From positions 18,060,169-18,124,168 of the forward strand of contig CM072153.1 in NCBI GenBank assembly GCA_036850595.1: a stretch of 64,000 bases of DNA, given 5' to 3'. The notes under the pieces are model-generated. The model saw only the letters and a program-made list of their open reading frames with translations, made no database searches and had not been told where the DNA came from. This stretch comes from Rhyacichthys aspro (lineage: Eukaryota; Chordata; Actinopteri; Gobiiformes; Rhyacichthyidae). Position 1 is the first letter of the stretch. Each line of letters starts with the position of its first letter. Positions 25,346-37,639 of the stretch are shown here, one piece after another. Both the position numbers and the translations under genes were made by a program.

Positions 25346-28278
25346 ATTTGGACGTCTGTTAGAAAGCATACGTTAAATGTATTATCACAGCAGACGTTGG
25401 CCAGATAAACACATAAAATAAGTGTGTATTCACTCGCCTGAGAGATGCAGAGGATGTGGATAACACCGTTACAAAGGCACTCAATCCATCTTGAACTCAC
25501 ATTCCCCTCCTTCTAATGGACTGTCACATGAAAACACACAAAGAGCCGATCACATCTTTTATTAGTGGCAGGTTTTTGCTCTCCAGTGGGGAATGTTGTT
25601 TTGCTGTCAACTCATCTCTCTTCCCTGGGCTTATATTTGCAGAGGCAGCTCCCAATTAAACACAGCAGCCAACACATATCACAATAATGCATGCCAAGAA
25701 CTGGGTGAAATTGAGAAAGTTGCAGCTATATCTTTCATTTCAGTTTGTGATGTGGACCGAATAAGGCGCTGATAGTTCAGGTGTTGGCAGAGACATATTT
25801 GAAAGTGAGAATAAAACACGTGTACATTGGTTTTTTATTATTTTCTTATCTGCATAGTCACCTGTCATTAAAAACTGAACTCATTTGGGAATTATTTCTG
25901 TGAAGGCCTTGTAGTTAAGCTCACATATTTTTACACATTACTTTTTCATCTGCATCAAAACACAAACCCTTAAGCACTTCTCTTTTATAAGTAAATACAT
26001 CTTAATGTTTAAATAACAGGAGTGCACAGAGCCGTGCCAATGCATTAACTTCCCTTTGAACAATTTGGACCCAGGGGTATGAGAACTCATGAACTAAATG
26101 TCTAAAATGGTCCAGAAATTAAAATTGGAAAAGTTCCTAATATGATATTTAATCAATTTTGTTTAATCAAGAAGTGATTTCTAATTCAAGAGTCCTAATT
26201 GGACCACAGACTGTGCCTGTGCTGTATGTAGGACACATTTCCAGGCCCACAGCCATATCCAAATAACACAGTGATAGATTGCATTAGTTTGGGAGAAAAC
26301 AAGCACATAAACAAATACAATAAAGCCCCACTTTTATTCTCACCTTGTCTGAACAACTTTGTGCATTAAACTAACAATATTACCCCTTTCCTATATCCAC
26401 AAACAACAAATCTGGCTGACTCTGTTTCCTTGAAAACACAAAAAGACTATTAAAGGAAATTATCATTGACTATGGATGTTTAATTGTTGGTACACACAAG
26501 TGAAAGCTATAATATGCAGGAGACGTATTGAATTCTTACACAAGTGAAATGTCTTATCCCAGTCCAATGTCCCTCTAGAATCTGGAAGTGTCTTTAACAC
26601 ACACTTTGTTTGGATGGGAGGGATATGTTTGTGGTTCTTGGCTGATACCAGTTCACAGAAGGAACAAAATACACCTCAAATATGTGACAGACGTGACTCA
26701 AAATCCAGAGTGAACCTGGAAATTACTTTTACTTAATGATGACCACTAAAAGAGAATGGAACACGGGACAAGCTGTGTTCACCTGTAAATCCTGCATATT
26801 GTATCTTTTAATAACTATAGGTTTAGCAAGTCAACAACAGGCTACTTAGCTGAGGATAGTTAGTTAATTATATGCAAATAAAAATAAACATGCAGAACAG
26901 ATGAACATGCAAGTTGTCGATTTGCTCATAGCAAAGTGTACTTCACTAAGGACAAGAGGGAATTCTGTCTGATATTTCGAGACCTTAATCCATTATTGGC
27001 AATTTTGGCAATGAAGCACTTTGTCACTGTTCTGATCCGAGCAGGTGTTGTGTTGTCCAGATGAGATTATTTTAGATTTAAATGCATTTGTGTCTCCACA
27101 TCAGTGCACACTCCACGTTGGCCCAGCCTTAGCTTTACTCAAGCTTATGCATAGTCCTCGTGTAATGCCTGAGGAAAGTTAAGATTCTTAGGTGTAAAGG
27201 CAGTAATCTGGAATCAGAAATCTCTGTTGTCCTGATTATGAGTTACACTTTCTCCGTCACAGTCAGAGTTTCAGAGTTTCCGAGGAGTGGGAGGCTGTAA
27301 TAATTCAACTGAAGTTTGAATAATGTATTTGGTAATCAGAAGTGCAACATGAGCTCTGCTGGGACATTTTGTATATATTATTTGGAGTGATGGGATTTGC
27401 CCACAGCAGTCCCAAAGTTCATCAGCTCTGGTGCATTGGACCTGCAGGACCACTAGGCTCCCAATGCCACTGCAGAGTTTTTCCATCATCATTTCTGAAA
27501 GTACTAGAGAGGATTTAGGATCTGCAGGAAAATAAATGAACATGTTGGTCTCATTTGCTCATTAACATGCTTTTGCCCACTGTACTGTGATGAAATGCAA
27601 ATACAGCACAAGGTGACAACACAGTGGCTAGCCTTCCCAAGTTCACAGCAAGAAACAGTGGATGATTGAATCTTCATTATCATGCATCTCAAGATGTAAT
27701 ACATTTTCAACAATGTCACAGTAATCTATCAATCCTTACAGAAGAATGACACAAATATAAATTAATTATAATTTCATAAGTGCTTGATATGATTTTGCCT
27801 CCTTCAAAAGTTTCTTAGAAGGAAATACTGTATGTTTTCCCCATTTTGAATAATAATATTTTACTTGTGTGCCATTTATTATCAAGCCCAGTTCTTCTCA
27901 TCCTATGAATTAGTTTACAGACATCCATTCACTGCATTATGAGCTGGCAGGCATTTTGAGTAGCTCTTTTGAGAATATGTTCTTCTTTTACCATCAGCAA
28001 TAAAAATGACTACATTTACTTTATCCTCGTATGAATATTTGGAAATACTACAAGCTGCTGGATGCATAATCATATTCTTCATGTTTTGGGCCTGACAGCT
28101 GACTTGACAGAAAAACTAATCACAGCTCAGAGCTACAGCTAGGACTGTTTCTGTCATGAATATTTATGGGAACTCCTGGACCAAAGGTGCTCATTATAAT
28201 ATATGTTGACTGTATTCCCACTGTGTAGCTCCGGGTCACAAATCCACAAACTAAACCATGTTAGAGATGTTCTGGATC

Positions 28279-28299
28279 AAAAAAAAAAAAAAAAAAAAA
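28279..28299 (+). repeat. Poly(A) tract, 21 bases
   Basis: Uninterrupted run of 21 A. No retroposed sequence could be recognised upstream, so I treat it as a simple repeat. Confidence 0.85.
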
Positions 28300-31200
28300 G
28301 GGTTCTGCGCAATCTACCTACAGCTGCAGAGTCATCCATCACCCACTATGAAGCTGTTATAACACCAAACCAGCTGTATTGATTTCAAATGTGTGCTTTC
28401 ACAGTGTAATGTTTTTAACCTAATGTTTGTGATTTTTGGTCAGAGGGATCTATGCACTCAGACAGAAAAATAATATTACTATTGTCCTACTTTATATGAA
28501 AAAAATGACAAAACTGATAAAGAGAATCACAGGTTTTATATGATCTCTTTATGAAATAGCAAGTCATGTGACCACCACACACCCGACCACAGACTGCTGT
28601 AACACAATGTCAATGTCTCTGCAAGGATTAGGATTATTTTATGTTACTATAATACAGACATCATTTGAGGCATACATCTAACTTTATAAACAAATGTTAA
28701 TGTACACAAATATATGGTTTAATTTAATTTTGTTATATTTATACTGCACCAGGCCACAACAGAAGTAACAGAAAGCATTGGCATCTTTAAGGAGAAGAAA
28801 ATTCTCTGCAGACTCAATGGACTGACAATCATCTCAACATTTTAAATGAAACTAGATCAAAAAGGTCTCAGTACTGACCAAATATATATCCTTTCCTTTC
28901 TTTTCACATAACTGGAACTACAACAGTGAGAAACAACAGAAAGAAGAGTCTTTACGGTGAAAAAGACTAATCATACATCAGTAATACTTTGTGGCATTGT
29001 GTTGCTCCATTAACCAAGCTCTTCTTTACATGAGCAGGGTTTTATAACAACAGTTTGTATTCCTTTGACTTTATATCATATGCACACTTAGCTTTAGCCT
29101 TTAGTTATTTGTGGACTGCTGTCTGTCCTGTTTATACTATTCTGATTCTGTCGTGTCTTAGTGGCCAGTGTTCATTGGCGTGCATCAAAACAAGTCACAT
29201 GACCAGGATTTATCGTCCTCACTAACATGTTTCACCAGTCACATTGCATTTTTATTAACACAAATCATGTGATGACAAGTGCTGCTCTTGTTATCTGTCC
29301 GTTTTGAAAGTGGAAGGGGAGCTTTGCATTGAATTGATAAACATGAAATCAGTTGCTTCACGTTATCAGTAACAAACATACTTTAAAGGCAGGGTATGAT
29401 AACTGAAGGGAAATGTGTTTTAGTGGCAGCAGGACAGAGATATGGCTCATGTGCTTTAAAATGCATACATGTAGTCTATGTGCACTTGGCATTTGAAAAC
29501 AGGACACACTGTGCACATACTGCACAAAGAGGCCCAGGACATTGATTCATTTACTCCTTTGATTAAGTACACCCAGAAATTCATGAATATTCATTAGCAT
29601 TTTACAATTTACCGTGAGCTATGTTGGTGCTAAACAAAGAATTATTAGGATATTTAGGAGAAATTCAGGAGGTTGTGCTTGTTCCATACTTACTATAAAG
29701 ACCACAGTAACAATATTATCCCATTTTTATGTTGAAATCTTTTTATTATTAGTTATACAAGCACTGTACGTGGAAAAAATAATAATGTGGAAACTATACT
29801 TTACTTTATTCCAGTCAAAATTTGTATGACCTTTACTGTTTAAGCCATTGAGTCAGTCTTTACTTTTGACATGTGTTTCACCAAAACTATGTGTTATGTT
29901 GAATATTTTGAAAAGTGCACTTTTAATCACTTTATATCCAGGGCTTTTCAGGATTTGGAAAATGTCAGTCACTGCTGTCAGGGCACACACATCTCACCAA
30001 CGCAGCAGGAAAACATTTCAAGTCACTACTTTACAGAACTGTCAGGTCGAATAATCACAAACACAGCACATATCCATCAAGACGGAGAGCACCTGCTTCT
30101 CATTAAGACCTCCTCGTTCTGTTGATCTGTTCATTTCAGCAGCAGAAGAGGAGGACACAGGACACTGTTTCTTTAGGTTCACAAGTTGGAAACTCACATT
30201 GAGATGGCATCACAGTGAAGACTGCAGTAGAGGCGCTCTTTGCTGTTGGCACTGTTTACAATGTTCAGTGTGGCATAAAACCAAAGAAAATGAAGTTTAA
30301 GCATAGGTTTTACCCTACTTACTGCATAAGTGCACAAACATACAGCAGTATTTACAGCTGAAATACTGCTAGAGCTTGAACCTTGAAATATACCATTAAA
30401 TTATCTAATTTGCATATGCATTTCCACTGATTTATGAGGTGAACTGTGTCTTTAGAACATGTAATCAAGATAATGTTTGAAAAACATGTGGAGTTAGTGT
30501 TGTTGATGCCAATATTTGTAACATGCTCTAAACCCAACAATAACATTACACATAGATTTTATAAACAAGTGAAAAATAAGGCTGAGGAAAGACCTGACCA
30601 AAGTTTTCAGGCTTTCATTTGCACTCTTTTGAAGGTACGATACACTTTGAGCCATGCCTTCTTCAGATCAACTGAGGCTATTCAGTGAATACAGAGAAGC
30701 TCTTCAAAAATGAAACCAACAGCGATGGAGCAGAGTGTGTGAAAGCAAAGTACTCACACTGATATGACCATCAAAAAGCCACTCAAACTTACTTAAAGGC
30801 AAAAGGACTGTGTGAGAGTAGCGCTGACGGATGTCTGAAAATGCATGTTTAAATGTTTACAGTGTTTAAAGAATGAGAGTGATCTGAATGTCAGGCTCAA
30901 CTTCACGCGACTTAAAAATTAATCATTTATATTTGATGTTTCCTCTGGAATATTCTGTCTATGAAGCCTTTCGTATTTCATTTCTTGATGCAATAGAAGT
31001 TTAAACAGCCAATTAGCATTAACCCACATTAAAAGTTTAAAAACATAAAGAGTGAAAGACTTTCAGATGAGTTTCTCTTGAAGGGTTTTGTAAGCCTAGG
31101 AGCAAACAGGTTACATGTCAACAGCTGATTAAAATGTTTGTACAGTGTATATTTACTTTATGGCATCATTCATAACTATTTCACTTTATATTAATACTTT

Positions 31201-32450
31201 AGCCTACATGGTTTTAATAAAGGAATAAAGAAAACAATGCCTCTGCTGGCATACGTCATGTATAAACTTTTCTCCTGACACTAAAATAACATGAATGCTC
31301 TTAGGACGAGTTACCAATAACTGTTCTGTCCCTTAATAATATAATACCCCAGGATAATCACCTGTTATAGTTCTACAACAAGCTTTTAATCCTAATAAGC
31401 TTTCACTCTCCCAATCAAACAATTAAATACTTTTTTGAGATCATTCTACCTTATCTATCAGCAGTAAATTTCTCAGTGACAGACATTTCAAAATCTTAAA
31501 TCAGTGTTTGCATGAACACAGGGTGTTGTAGTTCTGAAAATGTGTCATTTTGGATTAACAAAGTTAGCACAGCAGGCCAAGTGCATTATGAGAGATTCTG
31601 CTATTACTGTAAGTGATCCTTTTTCACATCACAAAAGCTTTTTACAAAAAGGGAAGTGACAAGGACACTAGTTAACAGAGAAATGAAAGCAGTTCTTTTC
31701 ACTTCAATAGCCCTCTTGTGTGAATCATAATGACAATTCTGTTGTATTTGTTGAGAGGATGTATCAAATTTCACTCTGATCTGAAAAAAGGTTTGAACTC
31801 GACATTCTTGACTCAATGATAAGGCTTAGAGCAAAATGTATGACAGCCATTTTACAACAATCATACTTAGTGTTAATATTCTAATCATGTGGATGATATC
31901 AGGATATATTGGTGGAAAAATGGAAGAAACATGCAGGCTACGGTAGAACAGCTGAGTGCTGCTGACAGTCTGCATGACACGCAATGGATTACAGTAAATA
32001 CATGGCTGTAAATAATCCTGCCCACTCACCAGCAGTTAGTGTGATTTCAGATTCAGGGAAAGTTTAAGCACAGACATAAAGTGTAGTGATTGATCTTCTT
32101 TCAGCGAAGTGAGATTCTGGAAACTCAACTAAACCCAATCCAGGCAAATAAGCTCCTTTTAAGTAAACTTCGAGACATATTACACAGGTTTAATCTAACA
32201 TGACCAAAACTTAAGCCCCATATCACTGCATGTAGCTCATAATGCGTTATGACTGCAAAACTTTTACTTGTTCATGGATTTGTTTTTCAAACTTATGGTG
32301 CTTAAACAGAAAGAGTGCATTACAAAACTAGTTATAAAAAAAAAAAAACAGTCCTGTTTAAGACTGGATTTATACTTCTTCTGTGATGCAACCACAAAGT
32401 GACTTTTGGGCTTTTAAAAGATCCCCAAAAATCATCTTTAAGATAAATTT

Positions 32451-32500
32451 CAAAAAACTATAATTTTGTTGTTTGCAAAATTATAGTCTTTTTTTTTTCA
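32451..32500. repeat. AT-rich hairpin followed by T-run
   Basis: Arms ACTATAATTTTG (32457-32468) and CAAAATTATAGT (32476-32487) are perfectly complementary around a 7-base loop. A-rich sequence left of the stem and the T run to its right (from 32489) extend pairing past a one-base bulge to about 18 bp. Confidence 0.6.
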
Positions 32501-34147
32501 GCAAAATTAGCTACAATGACTTTTATTATAGTTCTTTTGTTCCTCAGTGGTGGCTCAGTAGTGATAGCCTGCCCTATAAAACCTTATTTAAAGCCCTGCA
32601 TTACTGCTTCCACTTACTTTATAATGCCAAACAAGTAATTATTTTATTAATACGTCATCTCTCCACAGACAATGATACGGCGCCACCAACCACTCTGAGG
32701 AATTATTTGCTCTCTCAGTCTAAAACATGACAGTAAAAGGCACTTATTTCTAACCACGCTTCTGGTGACTCATATTGACAAGTGTAATAATGCACTTTCT
32801 TGGTGGTTCAGGTTTGACGACCCTTAGCTGAGTCACTCTCTTCAACCTGTCTCATGTTATGACCCCAACACCTGAACCCAGTGTCCCATTACTGACAGTG
32901 TGTGGACAGCACCACACGACCCGTCAGCCTGGGTCGGTGTCCAGAGAAAACGACACAGGCCGGTGAAGAATTATGCCACTTAATCAGAGCACAAATCCAG
33001 GGAAATCAAATAGAAATATGGCCTGGTACTCGGAGCACTTGAGCAGCCTCTGCCCCTGCTCTTCAGTCCCAACGTTTGCTTGATGTTGTGCCACAGGCTA
33101 GTCAGCTGTTGGCCTCTTTTTTAATGACCTACTTTCCAACCAGGACGGAGGTCTTTGGAACCTGGGGATAAACACTCTTACATCTGTGCATGCTTTTTAC
33201 TCTGACTTCTACCTTTCATTGTGGAGCTGCAGTGTCGTTTGGAAAAGTACACTTCAGTTTTGTGTAAGTGTGCTTCCGAAATGCAACTATAAGCAATTAT
33301 TTATTACCTTTTCTGGATGTATAATTAGATCTGGAAATGACACCTGCCCTCTTCCCTGTTGCCAGTTCCACCAGTGGCCATTGCTGTATTGAAAAAATCC
33401 CACGTGGGTCAGAAAAGAGTTTACCCTGTAGACCTCAATGTAAAAAGAGATGCCTGTAGATGGCTGATAAAATGATAGGGTTTAGTGGTGTTTATTGTGT
33501 ATTTTAATATAACATACTTTCTTTCTGTTAAAAAAAAGCCTTAAATTGAGTAATAAATAACATTTTTATGACGCCTCTACACTGTCCTTTGAACCTTTAA
33601 TCCACTAATCTGAATCAATCATGCAGAACATAATGGCGGGTAAAATAAAGATGTGGAAATACACTCAGAAACTTGTGTTTTATCAAAGGTTGTGCATTTT
33701 TCTTTCCAACAATTTTACAATCCTTAAAACCTTCTATTTCTACATTAAAACTACAAATGCAGTCCCACAGAATGGTAATTTCTTATGTAATGCACAGTTG
33801 ATTAGATACTGATTCAATGGTTTGTGTAAATGGTGTTTAAGCTTGGATACTGTAGACCAACATCTGTGACAAACTGAGGCCTGTCACACGTACTGTCATG
33901 CCAGCCAGAGTTAACCAGAGAGCATCATGGGATTAGTGGCAAAGGATAACATACTGGCCTTTGTTTTACTTTATAAGAGTCACGCAGTTAGTGCATGTCA
34001 CAACAATTCAAAGAAAATAATCTGTAATAATCTGGGCTTCCCTTAGACCTATGGTGACCTGTGGCCCACGATAGTAAATAAGAATCATTTCAGGGGCCAA
34101 AGACTGTGACACTTGGGGAAGATTTTATTCATTTTTGAATGCAAGTT

Positions 34148-34206
34148 TCTTTCTTTTTTCTTTTTTTTTACTTTTGTGGAAACTTTTCTTTTTCTTTTTT
34201 TTTTTA
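34148..34206 (+). repeat. Pyrimidine-rich (T/C) tract
   Basis: Two T-rich blocks with regular C interruptions (TTTCTTTCTTTTTTC and TTTTCTTTTTCTTTTTT), directly adjoining the 21-bp minisatellite. Confidence 0.7.
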
Positions 34207-34215
34207 AATTTGAGC

Positions 34216-34719
34216 AGGTTTAAGTTGGATTTGAAAAGGTTTTAGTTTGATTTGAATAGGTTTTAGATGAATTTGAACAGGTTTTAGATGAATTTTAACA
34301 GGTTTTAGTTGAATTTGGACATTTTTTAGATTAATTTGAACAGATTTTAGTTGGATTTTAATAGGTTTTAGATATACTTGAACAGGTTTTAGATGGATTT
34401 GAACAGGTTTTAGTTGAATGTAAACAGGTTTTAGATGGATTTGAACAGGTTTTAGTTGAATTTGAACAGGTTTTAGATTAATTTGAACAGGGTTTAGTTA
34501 GATTTTAATAGGTTTTAGATGTACTTGAACAGGTTTTAGATGGATTTGAACAGATTTTAGTTTGATTTGAATAGGTTTCAGTTGAACGTGAACAGGTTTT
34601 AGATTAATTTGAACAGGTTTTAGTTGGATTTGAATAGGTTTTAGATGAATGTGAACAGGTTTTAGATGTACTTGAACAGGTTTTAGATTAATTTGAACAG
34701 ATTTTATTTGGATTTTAAC
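34216..34719. repeat. Minisatellite, 21-bp unit x 24
   Basis: Tandem units close to AGGTTTTAGATGAATTTGAAC. All 24 units are exactly 21 bp with no insertion or deletion. Variation is concentrated at unit positions 10-15 (ATG/TTG/ATT/TTT/ATA then AAT/GAT/TAC). Variant units recur at multiples of 21: the AGATTAATTTGAACA type begins at 34328, 34475, 34601 and 34685 (spacings 147, 126, 84), a sign of block duplication. On the minus strand one frame reads a heptapeptide close to P-V-Q-I-H-L-K across the array with a single stop (TAA at 34500-34498) and no ATG. Confidence 0.95.
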
Positions 34720-35094
34720 AGAAACTCAAAAATGTTTGATGTGGGAGAGTTGTCAGCCAGCTTTTTTTTTTCTTTAATTCCCATTACAATTGTAAAAAAC
34801 ATGCTCTGGCAGTAAACACCATAAAAGTAAGAACCTTGGAGGGTTCTGATAAAACACATGACACATTTTTTGTAACAGATCTAAAGAAAACTCTCCCACC
34901 TTGGCCTTAGATGGTATTTAAATGTCTGGCTATGTGCACATTTCTACTTAAAAGTTTGACAGTTTTTCTCTTCATTTCCTTGTTGGAAATGATAAAACGC
35001 TTCACACAATGGACGTATCAAGGCTAAGATTTATGCGTGATAATTTTACCCACTTAACTTTTTTAATTGCTTTTATAACGTGAATCAAGTGATG

Positions 35095-35345
35095 TCCTGT
35101 CAGCTGTGTTTGTTGTTCGCCTCACCACACTGCCACGGCGAGGGAGAAACACACACGGCAAACAATTTATGAAAAATTAAAGAGTGCTGCTAAAAATAGC
35201 CGGAGCTCCTGGTAAGATTGCCAGCTTACGTGTTGATGTGCATCTTTCCGCAGCAGAGTGTCTGTATTTATGGCCCAGGATCGCAGCCGTTAACACAAGC
35301 GATTCCTGCTGATGCATAAAAGGCATAAGGTCGTTTGAGGGGCTG
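35095..35345. promoter_or_regulatory. Candidate conserved noncoding element with MEF2 site
   Basis: Contains a perfect MEF2 consensus CTAAAAATAG at 35190-35199, next to GCCGGAGCTCC, then TGTATTTATGGCCCAGG and GATGCATAAAAGGC. CpG-bearing and non-repetitive. The motif match is seen; the enhancer role is inferred. Confidence 0.25.
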
Positions 35346-36109
35346 AGGTTCTCACTTCACCTCGCTAGACTTATTGTTGACACCGAGGACAATGTGCGGC
35401 TCATCTGTGAAGCGAGAAGGGATGATGGCTTGTGAATTCTGCTTGAGAAGTTTTCAATTTCTTCTGCTCTCTGAATTCACCAGTGAAAAAGTATGCATCG
35501 AGAAACATTGAACTCGAAAGACGGAAAAGCAACCAGGCAAAGTTTAATGAGATGAAAATGAAATGTACTAGAAGGAGGAGTGCTTAGCTCAAGAATATAC
35601 ACAATAATGCTATTCTATTTGCAAAGTTAGTTTTTCCCCAAATAAACTTACCCACAAATTAATTTAAAGCTTGAACGTGATCTCAGAGTTAAATACAGCT
35701 AATAACAGACTTGTTTTTATGAACCACTAAAGCAAAAAAAGTCTGGGTCTATCATTTGACCCCCTTTGAGTCATGTAAACAACTAGCATCTTCCATGAAA
35801 ATGCTCCCAGATGGTATTGGCTGCTGGTAGCACACTATTTGTGTTCTTCAGAAACTTATTTATAATCCACACTAAGAAAAAAAAAGTCTGGTTTGGAGCA
35901 GATTTCTAGAAACAGAAACATAAAATGCCAAAGGCCTCCATGGACTTTTGAGAAAATATTGCCTCTTCTATAATGTGTCAGTCATGTTATTATTTAATTT
36001 ATTGAAAATATTGCCAGAAAGAGTCAAATGAATAATTATCCAGGTCTAGACATTTTATTTTAGGCTGTTGATAATGCTCAGACAAAATCAAACATGTTTT
36101 CCTTTCTTG

Positions 36110-36500
36110 CATTTGCATAATTTCTCTTCGTAGCTCAGCATGTATCAGTCCCATTAATGGAGCGTTCTGTGTCTGTATCGAGCCTTTTCCACAGACAGAC
36201 AGTATTTGTTTTGTACTTGAGGTATTTAAAGGGAAACGTGGGAAATTGGCCGTCGGAGTGAAGTCTTCAGGAGGCGGCCTCTTCTCAGTCGGCCGTGCCC
36301 CGCTGTTGTTGATATCCCTGCTCCTAATACACCCGTATCAAATGAAGCTGCGCAGCATTAAAGCACGACTTGGATGACTGCCATCACAAAAGCAGTGAAA
36401 TGAATACATTCTCAGAGCTTTTGGAAGAAGGAAATGTAATCAATTGGAAACAGGTCGCGGGTATTTTATTGAAAGCTCGCTGCTGCTGTTGCTCTTCTAT
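36110..36500. promoter_or_regulatory. Candidate conserved noncoding element
   Basis: GC-rich core (GAGGCGGCCTCTTCTCAGTC, near 36271-36290) flanked by TCCCATTAATGGAGC (palindromic CCATTAATGG) and GCGCAGCATTAAAGC. Non-repetitive, no coding frame, strong contrast with AT-rich flanks. Confidence 0.22.
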
Positions 36501-37594
36501 TAATAATAACCTCATTTTAAAAAACTGATCTGGAGTAAATTGTGGAAACAGTGTCTCTCAAATTACATATGAACCTACTTTCGTAACACTCTACAGTCGG
36601 CATGTAGCAGACAATTATCAACAGTGTTATTGCTATGATTGATGTATTTCTCACATTATATTTTGAAGTCGAGTGGATATACGTCAGTTTGCGAAGACCG
36701 CTTTAAATCAGTGGATACTCTCTGACCCTGACCTCTGTGAAAGACATAATTCACACACGTCAAGTGTGACGGGTGGAATAACATACAACAGGTTAGTAAG
36801 AAAGTGGTGTGTCACACATCCATGGACCTTTTCACAATATAATATATTTTAGCTTAGGTGAAATTATTCCACCTTTAATATCTGCTTCTTTTGGACAGAA
36901 ATCATGCCAAATTTTAAGTACATTTTTAGTAGTTTATTATATCGTGTTGTGGCAATGAAACAATACTTTAAATAAAACATAATTAAACTAAAACAAACAT
37001 GTGCAACTGTTTGTTTTACCTCAGAATAACTCACCTGAGAACATACTGTAGCAGGAATGAACTGTGAAAAATGAAAGCTTAAGACCTCGTCAAGGATTTA
37101 TTTAAAAAAAAATGTAATAGATGAGAATGCTCAGCTTAAAATAATAAAAACTTAACAATACTAATGTTTTCAACAAATTGTGAGTCAATTATCAAATCTA
37201 GGGATCACCAGTGGTTTTTAAACAAATGCTTCCTGTAGTTTCAACTCCACAGTATTTCCCAGCAGCAGGGTTTAGTTTGGAGTATTAATGACAGCTCGTC
37301 CTAAAACGACCCGTGACTTGTGAATTAAATGCATTTATCTCAGTGACAGATGCATTACGACAAGGTCAAAATGGTAATCTGTGCTCGGTTATATACACCA
37401 AATAAATATTTTCATATGGCATATGGACTGTGAAGCTGGACTCTGAAACTGATGGGATTAGTAATCGTTCAAGCAGAGAAGCCTTGAATGATCCAGTGTC
37501 TATTTCTCATGATTTGATTTGAATTTATGAGTTGCACGTTCAGAGAGATGCTTTTATAACTAAATTCACTTTTATTCACTTTATTTTTGCCTAT

Positions 37595-37628
37595 GAAGGT
37601 GCTTTTTTTTTTTTTCTTTTTTTTTTTA
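37595..37628 (+). repeat. T-rich tract
   Basis: Run of T interrupted by a single C (about 13 T, C, 11 T). Confidence 0.8.
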
Positions 37629-37639
37629 CGAACAGCTGC

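Larger units (their letters stand above)
25510..34140. other. Long stretch without recognisable gene
   Basis: AT-rich DNA. It holds a 21-base A run at 28279-28299, a motif-rich patch at 29545-29600 (GAATATTCATTAGCATTTTA) and the hairpin at 32457-32487 listed separately. Candidate frames of 60-90 codons are scattered on both strands with no recognisable domain. Confidence 0.5.

Noticed and set aside
28279..28299. Poly(A) as the tail of a processed pseudogene
   Set aside because: The sequence upstream has no coding or SINE/LINE signature and no target duplication was seen.
32451..32500. Rho-independent terminator (stem plus T run)
   Set aside because: The stem is AT-only and the DNA is vertebrate; the resemblance is superficial.
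34216..34719. 21-bp array as a genuine protein-coding repeat gene
   Set aside because: No ATG, one in-frame stop, and no flanking coding sequence or splice sites; kept only as a finding to test.
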